A DNA stretch of 64,000 bases from Terrimonas sp. (GCF_003075435.1 NZ_QCZJ01000021.1:1-64000); one strand, 5' to 3'; shown: positions 26,776 to 36,830, numbered from the stretch's first letter. Made by a program: numbers and translations. The notes: generated by a model not told the origin, from the sequence alone.

Positions 26776-29700
26776 ATGAAGCTTAAATTCTTTATACTAA
26801 TTGCTTTTCTGTCAATAGTCTTTACTACTCAAGGGCAATTCAGAAAAATTTATTTGGATTCAGATTCAAAAAATGATATCGTTGGTATTCATCTTTTATC
26901 TGCGAAAGAAGGATTTGTAGCATTTAAAAAATGGATAGGGTATACACAAGATAGCGGTTATACTTTTAACAAAAGATATCTTGATCAGGTAAACATAGAT
27001 GGGAGTTTTATTAATGTCTCTTCTGTATTCGACATTAATGGTGTTTATGCAATAGATAAAAATAGAATTTTTGTTTTTGGTTCATTTGGTTTCGAACCCT
27101 CATTGCTTTTATCAACCAATGGAGGCATCAGCTATGATTTTGTATATCATGCTCAGGTTATAGTTAATGTGGAAAATGACGGTGTACAAAAAATTGATTT
27201 CCCCACAAAGTCATCTGTTGGTTATGCCATTGATAATATTCGTGTTCTTAAAACATCCAATAATGGACAATCATGGTCAATAGTTTATGAAGACCGAAAT
27301 GCTGTATTTAATGATATAAGTTTTATTAGTGATCTTGTTGGCTATGTAACCGGAGAAAAAGGTTTAGTTAAAACTGAAGACGGAGGAAATTCCTGGCAAG
27401 TTATTAATGTTCCTGAAGGCAGAATTAGTGGAATGAGTTTTATTAGTGAAAATACAGGGTGGTTGAATATCTCAGGCAGGATTTATATTACGAAAGATGG
27501 CGGTAACTCCTGGAAACTCCCAAATGGAGGATTAAGCACGATTGGTTCTCCAATTAGATTCATTAATGATAGTGTTGGATATGGTGTAGGCAGCTCATTT
27601 AATACGTACAAAACTACAGATGGCGGTAAATTCTGGGAACCCTTACCAAGGGATAATAATTTTAGCTATGATGAATTTTCACACGGCGCATTCTTTTTTC
27701 TGAATGCATCTCTTATATGGGTTGGTGGCGCGCATGGTTTTTTAGAATTAAGCATCAACGGAGGAGGAACAACATTACCGGAAGCAAACTTCACACATGA
27801 CCTATCAGGGCTTGGTGAATCTAATAAAGTAATACTAACAAATCAATCAAAGCCCGGATATGAGTATAGTTGGTTTAAGAATTCCACGCTGATTAGTAAT
27901 GAATATGATGCATCTTACATTACTGACAGATATTCAATTGATACTATTTTTCTTATTGTAAAAAAAGGGAACATTAGTGATACGTCCGATAAACAGTTGA
28001 TCGACACCAGAGCTAATACACAGCCATGTTCAGCAAACTTTCATACAGATGTTGATACTGGATCGGTCAAATTATTTGCTGGATACAATGCTGGAGGAGT
28101 AAAACATTACTGGGATTTTGGTGATGGGTTCATAGATAGTGTGAATGTGAGTCCTGAACATCTGTATAAAAGAGTAGGTACATATACTATTAAGCACAAA
28201 GTACTTAATACAATTGATAAATGTGTTGACTCAACCGAACTGAAAATCATAATAGAACGCACACAAAATTGTCTATCACTGGATTTTTCTTACGAAGCTG
28301 ACTTTTTTTACTCAAATATGCTGACGTTTAGTTTTAGTTTCGATCAAACAAAAGAAAGTAATAAAGAGTCCGTTGAACTGCAGGCATGCGATTGGGGAGA
28401 TGGTTCTACAACTTTTGGATATACCCATACTTACGATTCAGCCAAAATTTACAATGCTTGCTTTACAATCAGAAATCGCAGGACAGGCTGTGTCAGCCAG
28501 ATTTGTAAACCAGTTCAGATATCTTTCCCTAAAGCATGTGATGCCGATTTTATATTAAACGACTGGACTAATGGGAATGTTTCTTTTGAAGGAAAACCAA
28601 ACGTAAATAGTTCAGATAAAAGACATACATGGATCGTCAATGATAGGGACATTTATACTACCAAAAGTGCTACAACATTTAATAAGAATTTTTATATCTA
28701 TGATTATGGCGTATTTACTTCTTTAGGGGGTGGTTGTTGGGACTATTATTATGTAAATACAGATTCGATAAAAAATACAGTTAAACATATTGTATACGAT
28801 ATAAAAACAAACTGTTCGGATACTGTTATAAAACAATTTACACTTAAACGGATCGATGATGTTGTGATGAATGTAAAGCAGGATTCACTTTTTCCTTGGA
28901 GTTATATTTTTACTGCAAAAAGTGTAAAAAATGATTCAACCTTACAACCATATGTATCGTACATGTGGCAGTGGGGAAAAGGGAGTGATCCAATGCGCTT
29001 TACCGGGCGTGTTGGGGCAGCTAAGACTGAGTTGGGTTATATATTTCCAGGGCCTGGCAAATACTTTGTAGCCTTTGCATCTCAAAGATGCCAAGTAAAC
29101 ACCGGACAAATTTTTTATAAAATCATTGATGTTCCTCCAATGGATTGCCCAATATATCCTCTATCTTTCACCTATTCAGTGCCAGACCCTATGGTCCCTA
29201 ATAAAGTTTATTTTGCTGACGAGACTTTCCTTATAAATCCTGGACTTGGAAATTCCGGAATCTGGTATTTTGGAGATGGAGATTCCAGTACAAACACTCA
29301 TCTTACACATGAATACAAAAATCCTGGAACTTATAAAGTGACATTAAGATACAAAAATCAAAACGGTTGTACGAAAGAAACTATCAAAGAAATTACAGTG
29401 AACCCTCCCTGCAATTTGAAAGCAAAATTTTCGTTCAGTAGAGATATCGTTATTCCTGCAAGAATATCATTTTCGGATAATACAGAACATGGAAATGAGT
29501 CTATTTCTTATAACTGGGTATTTGGAACGGGTGATACATCTACGCTTCAAAATCCTGTTTATTTGTACACAACACCCGGTATATACAAGGTTATTTTGAG
29601 GGTAACTGATCAGCAGTCTTGTACTAATTCTTATGATACAACGATAGTTATAACCGAAACAGATATTTGTAATATTTCTGTTGCCTTTAGCTACTCAATA

Positions 29701-30165
29701 GAAAGCAGTAACGTTCAATTTGTTAACTTAACTGAACCTAACAATAATGGCTATATCTACCAATGGAATTTTGGTGATAGCATTACTAATCAACAAAAAG
29801 ATCCTTTACATGTTTATCTGGTTAATGGAAAATATGATGCTTGTTTAATCGTAAGAAGGGATTCGCTTTGTGAAGGAACATTTTGTGATTCCATTTCGGT
29901 ACTGGCGGTCCGCAGAGAAAGTATAAGATTGTATCCCAACCCGGCTGCTTCATCCGTGATAGCTGAATTTTATTCAGACGAATCAAAACCTGTTACTATT
30001 TCTATTTACAATTCGTTTGGCACTGAATTATTTAAAATGCAGACAAATTGTGAGATAGGCTTAAATAGGGAAGTTATTAACATCATTTCATTTCCTAAAG
30101 GAAGCTATTTGCTTAGGGTTAGCGGGCTTGATACGAAAATTTCCAAAAGATTTGTAAAGCATTAA
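26776..30165 (+). CDS. Large secreted PKD-domain protein with T9SS sorting tail
   Basis: 1129 aa with signal peptide (MKLKFFILIAFLSIVFTTQG). Residues about 20-330 are BNR/Ycf48-like propeller repeats (TEDGGNSWQV, TKDGGNSWKL, TTDGGKFWEP). The middle holds a string of PKD domains, seen by their W-x-F/W-G-D-G and Y-x-x-x-G-x-Y-x-(V/I) signatures (WDFGDG, CDWGDG, WYFGDG, WVFGTG, WNFGDS). The last about 75 residues (RLYPNPAASSVIAEFY ... GSYLLRVSGL) are a type A T9SS sorting domain. So it is exported across the outer membrane and probably held at the surface or released. Likely adhesive or structural; no catalytic domain seen. A perfect palindrome follows. Confidence 0.88.
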   Translation: MKLKFFILIAFLSIVFTTQGQFRKIYLDSDSKNDIVGIHLLSAKEGFVAFKKWIGYTQDSGYTFNKRYLDQVNIDGSFINVSSVFDINGVYAIDKNRIFVFGSFGFEPSLLLSTNGGISYDFVYHAQVIVNVENDGVQKIDFPTKSSVGYAIDNIRVLKTSNNGQSWSIVYEDRNAVFNDISFISDLVGYVTGEKGLVKTEDGGNSWQVINVPEGRISGMSFISENTGWLNISGRIYITKDGGNSWKLPNGGLSTIGSPIRFINDSVGYGVGSSFNTYKTTDGGKFWEPLPRDNNFSYDEFSHGAFFFLNASLIWVGGAHGFLELSINGGGTTLPEANFTHDLSGLGESNKVILTNQSKPGYEYSWFKNSTLISNEYDASYITDRYSIDTIFLIVKKGNISDTSDKQLIDTRANTQPCSANFHTDVDTGSVKLFAGYNAGGVKHYWDFGDGFIDSVNVSPEHLYKRVGTYTIKHKVLNTIDKCVDSTELKIIIERTQNCLSLDFSYEADFFYSNMLTFSFSFDQTKESNKESVELQACDWGDGSTTFGYTHTYDSAKIYNACFTIRNRRTGCVSQICKPVQISFPKACDADFILNDWTNGNVSFEGKPNVNSSDKRHTWIVNDRDIYTTKSATTFNKNFYIYDYGVFTSLGGGCWDYYYVNTDSIKNTVKHIVYDIKTNCSDTVIKQFTLKRIDDVVMNVKQDSLFPWSYIFTAKSVKNDSTLQPYVSYMWQWGKGSDPMRFTGRVGAAKTELGYIFPGPGKYFVAFASQRCQVNTGQIFYKIIDVPPMDCPIYPLSFTYSVPDPMVPNKVYFADETFLINPGLGNSGIWYFGDGDSSTNTHLTHEYKNPGTYKVTLRYKNQNGCTKETIKEITVNPPCNLKAKFSFSRDIVIPARISFSDNTEHGNESISYNWVFGTGDTSTLQNPVYLYTTPGIYKVILRVTDQQSCTNSYDTTIVITETDICNISVAFSYSIESSNVQFVNLTEPNNNGYIYQWNFGDSITNQQKDPLHVYLVNGKYDACLIVRRDSLCEGTFCDSISVLAVRRESIRLYPNPAASSVIAEFYSDESKPVTISIYNSFGTELFKMQTNCEIGLNREVINIISFPKGSYLLRVSGLDTKISKRFVKH

Positions 30166-30186
30166 AGGCAAGTAATCTGAATGTTG

Positions 30187-30225
30187 AATAGGGTTTCGAA
30201 CCTTTTAAAGGTTCGAAACCCTATT
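30187..30225. terminator. 39-bp perfect palindrome after the PKD gene
   Basis: 19-bp arms (aatagggtttcgaaccttt and complement) around a single T, 21 nt past the stop. A T-run is lacking on either side, so it may be an RNA-stabilising hairpin rather than a classical terminator. Confidence 0.55.
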
Positions 30226-30324
30226 GCCGATACAAAATTTAGCGCTTTACAACTTACCCCAAATTCACAAAAGCCCAAAAATTTAAGCCAAATGTGTTAT
30301 TATTGCCGTCTTAAAGACTAAATT

Positions 30325-31164
30325 TTGAGTGCTGTTTACCAGATACAAGTACCCGCAACTGTGCCTGAAGATACAACAGGCTGTCACTTATATATAGATA
30401 TAGGTGCAGATCACCTGACTTTTATGGTTTTAAACACAGCAGAAAGGGAATTCTTAGCATTACAGCAGTTTAATCTTGAAAAATATAACGCATTAACGCA
30501 TTGCCGGGAAGTGGTAAGCCACAATGAATGGCTGAATAAATCCTATGACCGTACAATTATTGCCTACAATTTCAGTGATAGCATACTTGTTCCGGAAAAA
30601 TTTTATATGCCGGCTATCAATGAACCATCGCTTAGCCTGGTTTATGGGGATATGAATAAAGGTAAACAGTTTGTTGATCATGTGGCTGAATGGGAATTAT
30701 ATCATATATACAGGGTGCCGGAAGTGCTGCATAATATTTTTGCCGCACATTTTCCTTCGGCCGAATTTGTGCATAGTTATTCATGTTTTTTAAAAACAAA
30801 GAAGCAGAGCATACACGAAACCGGGGATGAACTGAACGCGGTTTTTTATAATAACAAGCTGATTATTAGCCTTTTTAAAGACGGTAATCTTCAGTTGATG
30901 CGCTCTTTTGAATATGAAACATCCGAAGACGTAGCATATCATCTGTTGAACATCTGCCGCCGGTTTGATGTGGATTGTGAAAAAGTGATACTTGTAATTT
31001 CAGGTTTGATAGATGATCATTCGGCAGTATATGCTGAATTGCAAAAGTATTTTTTGTTGTTGCAGTTAGACCAGCGTCCGGCTGATTTTAAATACAGTGA
31101 GGTATTTGATGAGTACCCTCCTCATTTTTTCACTTCTATTTTTAATGCGGCATTATGCGGATAA
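30325..31164 (+). CDS. DUF3822 family protein
   Basis: 279 aa starting at TTG 30325, as no ATG at a suitable place opens the frame. DUF3822 proteins are Bacteroidota-specific with an actin/ASKHA-like look (LYIDIGADHLTFMVL at the start, VILVISGLID near the C terminus) and are regularly encoded just before rsmD, as here (10-nt overlap). The function is not established. Cytoplasmic, no signal peptide. Probably the first gene of a housekeeping operon reaching at least to rnr. Confidence 0.8.
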   Translation: MSAVYQIQVPATVPEDTTGCHLYIDIGADHLTFMVLNTAEREFLALQQFNLEKYNALTHCREVVSHNEWLNKSYDRTIIAYNFSDSILVPEKFYMPAINEPSLSLVYGDMNKGKQFVDHVAEWELYHIYRVPEVLHNIFAAHFPSAEFVHSYSCFLKTKKQSIHETGDELNAVFYNNKLIISLFKDGNLQLMRSFEYETSEDVAYHLLNICRRFDVDCEKVILVISGLIDDHSAVYAELQKYFLLLQLDQRPADFKYSEVFDEYPPHFFTSIFNAALCG

Positions 31165-31697
31165 TCAGCGGAACAGCAGGGGGCAGACGGATAAACCCAC
31201 CTGCAAATATGCCTCATACCAGGCCTACTACTGATATTGCCAGGGAAGGCTTGTTCAATATTCTTCAGAATAATCTTGATATCAGTTCACTTAAAACACT
31301 TGATCTTTTTGGTGGAACAGGAAGTATAAGCTATGAGCTGGCATCGCGTGGCGCAACTGATCTTACAATAGTGGAGAAAGACCCGAAGATGTATGCTTTT
31401 ATTGATGACAATCTGCGTAAGCTGGGGTTCAGGAAAATGGTTAAGCTATACAGGATGGATGTTTTCACATTTATTAATCAATGTACTGAAAATTTTGATT
31501 TTATTTTTGCCGGACCGCCATATGCACTTGGAAATATTGATGATTTGCCCATTGAAATTTTTAAGCATGATTTATTAAAGGAGAATGGATGGTTCGTGCT
31601 GGAGCATACACCGCGGAATAATTATGAAGCGTTCCCGCATTTCAGAACATCGCGTAATTATGGCACAACGGTGTTTTCAGTGTTTATAAATAAGTGA
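31155..31697 (+). CDS. rsmD: RsmD-like 16S rRNA (guanine966-N2)-methyltransferase with altered DPPY motif
   Basis: 180 aa, standard RsmD length. N-terminal MRIISGTAGGRRI and RPTTDIAREGLFNIL are diagnostic, and SAM motif I is LDLFGGTGSI (49-58). The catalytic motif IV, normally (D/N)-P-P-(Y/F), reads G120-P-P-Y here (codon GGA). The rest of the fold looks intact. Loss of the acidic or amide residue that positions the target amine would be expected to impair methylation unless compensated. Overlaps the DUF3822 gene by 10 nt. Confidence 0.9.
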   Translation: MRIISGTAGGRRINPPANMPHTRPTTDIAREGLFNILQNNLDISSLKTLDLFGGTGSISYELASRGATDLTIVEKDPKMYAFIDDNLRKLGFRKMVKLYRMDVFTFINQCTENFDFIFAGPPYALGNIDDLPIEIFKHDLLKENGWFVLEHTPRNNYEAFPHFRTSRNYGTTVFSVFINK

Positions 31698-31703
31698 AGA
31701 TGG

Positions 31704-31750
31704 AGTTTCACGCAAAGTGCGCAGAGATGAATAAAGAACGTAAAGAAAAT
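31704..31750. repeat. TTTCACGCAAAG dispersed repeat (copy 2)
   Basis: agtttcacgcaaagtgcgcagag (core to 31726) followed by an aacgtaaag tail. One mismatch in the 23-nt core to the copy at 20301. Confidence 0.5.
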
Positions 31751-31852
31751 TTTGCTTAGCGCCGCACCGTCGCGTTCGCTGCGGGAAAAATAAAAAATGT
31801 TCCTTCCAATATCTTCCTGAAACCTTTTTAATTATGAAAAGAAAAAAACTTC

Positions 31853-32422
31853 ATGACGAAAAAAGATACCAGGATACTGTACAAACAAAAAAGAATTGAA
31901 ATAAAAGATAATGAAATTGAAAAGTTACAGGATCTCGTATTGATCCGGTTTCAAAAACTATCTTTGCCTTTTATTGAATACCTGCATACTTACCTGCCTG
32001 TTCATTCTAATAAAGAAGTAGATACATTTCCTATTATTGATTTTATGGAATTTTGTAACCCGGGTTTACAGGTTGTAATTCCAAAAACAGATCTGCATAC
32101 AAATACCATGACCAATTATTTATATAATGATGATACTGTGCTGAAGAAAAACAAATACGGCATAATGGAACCTGAAGAAGGAGAAATTATTGATGCCAAG
32201 GTGATTGATATGGTTTTGGTGCCTTTGCTGGCATTTGACGGTAAGGGCAGCAGGGTTGGATACGGTAAGGGATACTATGACCGTTTTTTATCGCAATGCC
32301 GTGAAGATGTAATAAAAATCGGTTTAAGTTTTTTTGATGCTGCAGATCATATAGACGATACCGATGAATTTGATATACCTTTAACGTATTGCGTAACGCC
32401 ATACCGCATCTATGAATTTTAA
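31853..32422 (+). CDS. 5-formyltetrahydrofolate cyclo-ligase
   Basis: 189 aa. Converts 5-formyl-THF to 5,10-methenyl-THF with ATP. Conserved blocks: N-terminal Lys/Arg pair in RILYKQKR, the LVPLLAFDGKGSRVGYGKGYYDRFL phosphate/folate-binding loop (key G-Y-G-K-G-Y-Y-D), and a C-terminal YCVTPYRIYEF. Its end overlaps the lpxK start by 11 nt. Confidence 0.93.
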   Translation: MTKKDTRILYKQKRIEIKDNEIEKLQDLVLIRFQKLSLPFIEYLHTYLPVHSNKEVDTFPIIDFMEFCNPGLQVVIPKTDLHTNTMTNYLYNDDTVLKKNKYGIMEPEEGEIIDAKVIDMVLVPLLAFDGKGSRVGYGKGYYDRFLSQCREDVIKIGLSFFDAADHIDDTDEFDIPLTYCVTPYRIYEF

Positions 32423-33488
32423 TACTGCCTGGATGAAAATAGTAAGGATGATGTTGTTTCCGTTCGCATTGTTTTACGGGTTAGCGGTTAAAGCCAGGAA
32501 CTGGCTGTACAACAAAAACATAATCAAATCAAGCAGGTTTAATTTTCCGCTTATAGCTGTTGGTAATCTTTCTGTAGGCGGCACAGGTAAGTCGCCAATG
32601 GTTGAATATCTTATTCGGCTGCTTTTACCGGAATATAATATTGCAACGTTAAGCCGTGGCTATAAAAGAAAAACACGTGGTTATGTTTTGGCTGATGAAA
32701 GAACAACAGCAATAGACATCGGTGATGAACCAATGCAGTTCCATAATAAATTTCCGGGCGTAATGGTAGCTGTTTGTGAAGAAAGGGCTTTTGCTGTTCC
32801 GCAGATATTATATGATAAACCCGGAACCGATGTTATTATCCTGGATGACGCGTTTCAGCACAGGCAGGTAGATGCAGGGTTAAATATATTGCTCACGGAT
32901 TATAACAATCCTTTTTATAAAGATTTCTTTTTGCCTACGGGTAATCTTCGCGATGCAAAAAGCAGCTATAAACGAGCCGATATTATTGTGGTTACTAAGT
33001 GCCCGCAGGATATCAGCAGCGAAGAAAAAGATATTGTTGCAGATAAAATCAAAGCTTTGCCGGAACAGCACTTATTCTTCACAGGTATTAAGTACGGAGC
33101 ACCATATCACCTGGTGACAAAAGAAGGGGTGGTATTAAATGAACAGACGGATGTATTACTGGTTTGCGGTATTGCCAATCCAAAACCATTAAAGGCATTT
33201 ATAAAAGAAAGGGTGAATGAGCTCTCCGTGTTGCATTACAGGGATCATTATATATTTACAATAGATGATCTCAGGCATATTAAAAAACAGTTTGATGCCA
33301 TTGCGTCATCGCAAAAAATAATAATAGTAACAGAAAAGGATGCTGTACGTTTGATAAAATTTCAGGCTGAGTTAAAAGATATGCCTGTATATGTTTTACC
33401 GATAGAGCCGTATTTTTTATTTAACGGATCAGGAGAATTTAATTATTTAGTAAAGAAATTCATTAAGGATTTTAAAGTAAAATCATAA
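32412..33488 (+). CDS. lpxK: Tetraacyldisaccharide 4'-kinase
   Basis: 358 aa. Adds the 4'-phosphate to the lipid A precursor at the inner membrane. A hydrophobic N-terminal helix (about residues 8-25) precedes the characteristic P-loop GNLSVGGTGKSP. DAFQHRQ (Asp of the DDxxQH-like motif) and LPTGNLRD follow. Its presence shows the organism makes lipid A. Translationally coupled to the upstream folate gene and 8 nt from rnr. Confidence 0.95.
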   Translation: MNFNTAWMKIVRMMLFPFALFYGLAVKARNWLYNKNIIKSSRFNFPLIAVGNLSVGGTGKSPMVEYLIRLLLPEYNIATLSRGYKRKTRGYVLADERTTAIDIGDEPMQFHNKFPGVMVAVCEERAFAVPQILYDKPGTDVIILDDAFQHRQVDAGLNILLTDYNNPFYKDFFLPTGNLRDAKSSYKRADIIVVTKCPQDISSEEKDIVADKIKALPEQHLFFTGIKYGAPYHLVTKEGVVLNEQTDVLLVCGIANPKPLKAFIKERVNELSVLHYRDHYIFTIDDLRHIKKQFDAIASSQKIIIVTEKDAVRLIKFQAELKDMPVYVLPIEPYFLFNGSGEFNYLVKKFIKDFKVKS

Positions 33489-33496
33489 TCTCGTTT

Positions 33497-35518
33497 ATGG
33501 GGAGAAAGAATAGTAAGAACACCAAAAGCAAAACTTCACACGGCACACTTACCGGCACGCTTGATGTTACGCGTTCCGGCATTGGTTATGTGATAGTAGA
33601 AAACAGGGAGAAAGATATTTTTATTCGTCCGCAGGACTTTAATCATGCCCTGCACGGCGATCGTGTAAGCGTTAAAATTACACGAGAGGGACGCTCCGGA
33701 AGAATGGAGGGAGAGATAACAGAAGTTGTAGAGAGAAAACAATCAGAATTTGTAGGGCGGCTGGAACTGAACAAAGACTTCGGTTTTTTTATTCCTGATA
33801 AGGCAAAAGGAACGCTGGATATGTACATACCTGGTGATAAAACAAATGGGGCAAAAAACGGAGACAGGGTAGTAGTGCGCATAACCGAATGGAACAGCAG
33901 GGACAGAAGTCCTAACGGAGAAGTGATAAGTATCCTGAATGCCGGTGATGAAAATGATATGGCGATGAAAGAGATACTGGTGGATGCAGGTTTTGAGCTG
34001 AATTTTGACGATGATGCACTCGAAGAAGCAGCAAGAATACCTGATGCAATACCGGCATCCGAGATAAAGAAACGGAAAGACATGCGTGATATATTCACCA
34101 TTACGATTGACCCTGTTGATGCAAAAGATTTTGATGATGCCATCAGCTACAGGAAATTAAAAAATGGCGTATATGAAATTGGTGTGCATATAGCTGATGT
34201 GAGCTATTATATAGAGCCGGATACGCCGCTTGATAAAAATGCATACCAGAGAGCAACCTCAGTGTATTTGCCTGACAGGGTATTGCCTATGTTGCCTGAA
34301 CATATATCGAATGTGTTATGCTCACTCCGCCCTAAGGAGGAGAAACTTACCTTTTCCGCCATATTTCAAATCAATGCCAAAGGAGAAGTAAAAAGCCATT
34401 GGCTGGGCAGAACAATTATATATTCTGACCACCGGTTTACGTATGAAGAAGTGCAGGAGATTATTGAAAAGAAAGAGGGTTTATATAAAGATGAAGTACT
34501 TTTTCTGAATGACCTGGCGCAAAAATTCCGCAGGCAAAGGTTTAAAAATGGCGCTATCAATTTTTCCTCCCAGGAAGTACGGTTTAAACTGGATGAGAAT
34601 GGTAAGCCTGTTGGTATAGTAGTTAAGGAAAGCAAGGAGGCGCATCAACTGATCGAAGAATTTATGTTACTCGCCAACAGAACTGTTGCGGAAGATGTAG
34701 CTAAAGTAAAAGTGAATAAGCATCCGCTGCCTTTTCCTTATCGTGTGCATGATACACCTGATGAAGAAAAACTTTTACCGTTCGTGGATTTTGCAAAAAA
34801 ATTCGGGCATAAGTTTGATACAAAATCACCGGAAGGAATCGCCGCGTCATTTAATAAAATGCTGGCAGAAGTGCAGGGCAAGCCTGAACAGCATGTGCTG
34901 GAGCAGTTGGGCATACGCACAATGGCAAAAGCCGTATATACCAAAGACAATATCGGGCATTATGGTTTGGGCTTTGAGCATTATTGCCATTTTACTTCGC
35001 CAATCCGCCGTTATCCTGACATTCTGGTGCACAGGATTTTACAGGAAGTGCTGGACGGGAAGATGAATCCTGATAAAAAGATGGAAGAAAAATGCAGGCA
35101 CAGCAGTGAGCGGGAAAGAGCGGCAATGGACGCAGAGCGTGCAGCAAATAAATACAAGCAGGTAGAATTTATGCAGGATTATATCGGCGATGAATTTGAG
35201 GGCGTGATCAGTGGTGTGGCCGGGTTTGGTTTTTGGGTAGAAACGGTGGCGCATAAATGCGAAGGTTTGGTAAGTATACAAAGCCTGCTTGATTATGATG
35301 ATTTCAGGTTGATAGAATCAGAATATTGCCTTGCAGGGCGCAGAAGCGGCCGTACATTCAGAATGGGAGATAAGGTTTGGATAAAAGTAATTGCCGCTAA
35401 TTTAGGTAAACGGCAGCTGGATTATGAATGGGTGATAAAGCCGGGTGATATTGCGGCAAATGGTACAGCGCAGCAAAAACCTTCTTCTAAAAAAACAAAG
35501 AAGGGAAAAAGAAAATAA
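33497..35518 (+). CDS. rnr: Ribonuclease R
   Basis: 673 aa 3'-5' exoribonuclease. Order: N-terminal OB/cold-shock domains (about 15-160), RNB catalytic domain with DPVDAKDFDDAI (the metal-binding Asp set, about 210-222) and SPIRRYPDILVHR, a C-terminal S1 domain (FEGVISGVAGFGFWVE), and a Lys-rich tail (KKTKKGKRK) that may bind RNA. Shorter than the 813-aa E. coli protein because the N-terminal helical region is missing, as is usual in this phylum. Confidence 0.95.
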   Translation: MGRKNSKNTKSKTSHGTLTGTLDVTRSGIGYVIVENREKDIFIRPQDFNHALHGDRVSVKITREGRSGRMEGEITEVVERKQSEFVGRLELNKDFGFFIPDKAKGTLDMYIPGDKTNGAKNGDRVVVRITEWNSRDRSPNGEVISILNAGDENDMAMKEILVDAGFELNFDDDALEEAARIPDAIPASEIKKRKDMRDIFTITIDPVDAKDFDDAISYRKLKNGVYEIGVHIADVSYYIEPDTPLDKNAYQRATSVYLPDRVLPMLPEHISNVLCSLRPKEEKLTFSAIFQINAKGEVKSHWLGRTIIYSDHRFTYEEVQEIIEKKEGLYKDEVLFLNDLAQKFRRQRFKNGAINFSSQEVRFKLDENGKPVGIVVKESKEAHQLIEEFMLLANRTVAEDVAKVKVNKHPLPFPYRVHDTPDEEKLLPFVDFAKKFGHKFDTKSPEGIAASFNKMLAEVQGKPEQHVLEQLGIRTMAKAVYTKDNIGHYGLGFEHYCHFTSPIRRYPDILVHRILQEVLDGKMNPDKKMEEKCRHSSERERAAMDAERAANKYKQVEFMQDYIGDEFEGVISGVAGFGFWVETVAHKCEGLVSIQSLLDYDDFRLIESEYCLAGRRSGRTFRMGDKVWIKVIAANLGKRQLDYEWVIKPGDIAANGTAQQKPSSKKTKKGKRK

Positions 35519-35559
35519 AGATTGGGGTTAAAAATAAAAGTTTAAACAGGTTTACCATT

Positions 35560-36525
35560 ATGTTCTCATTTGAAGAACTTACAAAGCAGTTTGCACAGAG
35601 ATTCAATACACGTCATTTCCCGGGTACAGTTCCTTCTTTATATGAGCCTGCGGAATATTTTCTTTCTATGGGCGGTAAAAGGGTGCGCCCGGTAATGTGT
35701 TTAATGGCGAATGAATTGTTTGGTGATATATATCCTGATGCATGGCATGTTGCGGACGCTATAGAACTCTTTCACAACTTCACACTTATTCACGATGATA
35801 TTATGGATAAGGCTACGCTGCGGCGTGGTATGCAAACCGTTCATGCAAAATATAACGAGCCTACGGCATTGCTTGCAGGTGATGTAATGATGATCACTTC
35901 TTATGAATGCCTCAGCAAAATAAATGCGCCGTATCTGCATAAGCTCATGAACATATTCAATAAAACAGCTAAAGAATTATGTGAAGGACAGCAACTGGAT
36001 ATGGATTTTGAAAAAAGAGATAATGTAACATTGGAAGAGTATCTGCATATGATTACATTGAAAACATCAGTGCTTTTAGCTGCCAGCCTGCAGATGGGTG
36101 CGATAATCGGTGGCAGCGGAGAAGGTAACCAGGATCTGATATATGAATTTGGAAAGAACCTGGGCATCGCTTTCCAGGTGCAGGATGATTATTTAGATGC
36201 TTTTGGTGACCCTCAGAAATTTGGCAAGCAACCGGGAGGAGATATATTGGCTAATAAAAAAACTTTTTTGCTTATACATGCCCTCGAAGTAGCGTCCGCA
36301 TCACAGAAAAAGGAACTACTTGGCCTTATATCCGGCAATGCTCCTGATAAGGTTGCCAAAACATTACAGATATTCAGAGATAGTAAAGTAGATTCATGGT
36401 CAAAAGGCCTGAAAGATAAATATCTTGACATCGCTTTAAAGCACCTGGATGATATTGCTGTTATCAGTTCAAGAAAAAAGCCCTTGCAGGAACTTGCGGG
36501 CTTCCTGGTGCAAAGGGAGTATTAA
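35560..36525 (+). CDS. Trans-polyprenyl diphosphate synthase
   Basis: 321 aa all-helical isoprenyl synthase. First Asp-rich motif D79-D80-I-M-D83 with R88-R89 close by, and the second motif QVQDDYLDAFGD at about 206-217. It condenses IPP with allylic diphosphates to make the chain for menaquinone or undecaprenyl carriers. Chain length cannot be judged safely by eye. Lies 41 nt after rnr. Confidence 0.93.
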   Translation: MFSFEELTKQFAQRFNTRHFPGTVPSLYEPAEYFLSMGGKRVRPVMCLMANELFGDIYPDAWHVADAIELFHNFTLIHDDIMDKATLRRGMQTVHAKYNEPTALLAGDVMMITSYECLSKINAPYLHKLMNIFNKTAKELCEGQQLDMDFEKRDNVTLEEYLHMITLKTSVLLAASLQMGAIIGGSGEGNQDLIYEFGKNLGIAFQVQDDYLDAFGDPQKFGKQPGGDILANKKTFLLIHALEVASASQKKELLGLISGNAPDKVAKTLQIFRDSKVDSWSKGLKDKYLDIALKHLDDIAVISSRKKPLQELAGFLVQREY

Positions 36526-36620
36526 ATAATGGAGAACAAAGCCCGGCTTTGAGCATGATAAAGTAATAGTTGATTCTAAAGTAGCTAAACTTCAGCCTAT
36601 ATAAATGACGTTTAGGGTTT

Positions 36621-36830
36621 GCCTGGGTATATTTCAAATTTTCGCGAATTGGGCAGTCATATGCAGATGCCTCGTGCCTCGGCATGACAGCAGCGGTGCG
36701 TTGTTCAGCATTGATACAAATGCCTGGCAATAGTAATATAGTTCGGCATTGCACCGTAGCCTGTTACCCCGAGGCAGGAGGGGACTGCCGTTGCAGTCGT
36801 ACCTATATGCGAAAATCTGAAATACACCCG
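36621..36830. repeat. Large imperfect palindrome, intergenic repeat family copy A
   Basis: The left outer arm gggtatatttcaaattttcgc pairs with the right gcgaaaatctgaaatacacc, and the inner arm tgcctcggcatgacagcagcg pairs with tagcctgttaccccgaggca. The axis is near 36725. Words shared with copies at 39838 and 63781 (gttcagcatt, cctgttacccc, tatgcgaaaatctgaaat) show a dispersed family. This fills most of the 371-bp gap between the polyprenyl synthase and the permease; no gene is present. Confidence 0.65.
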
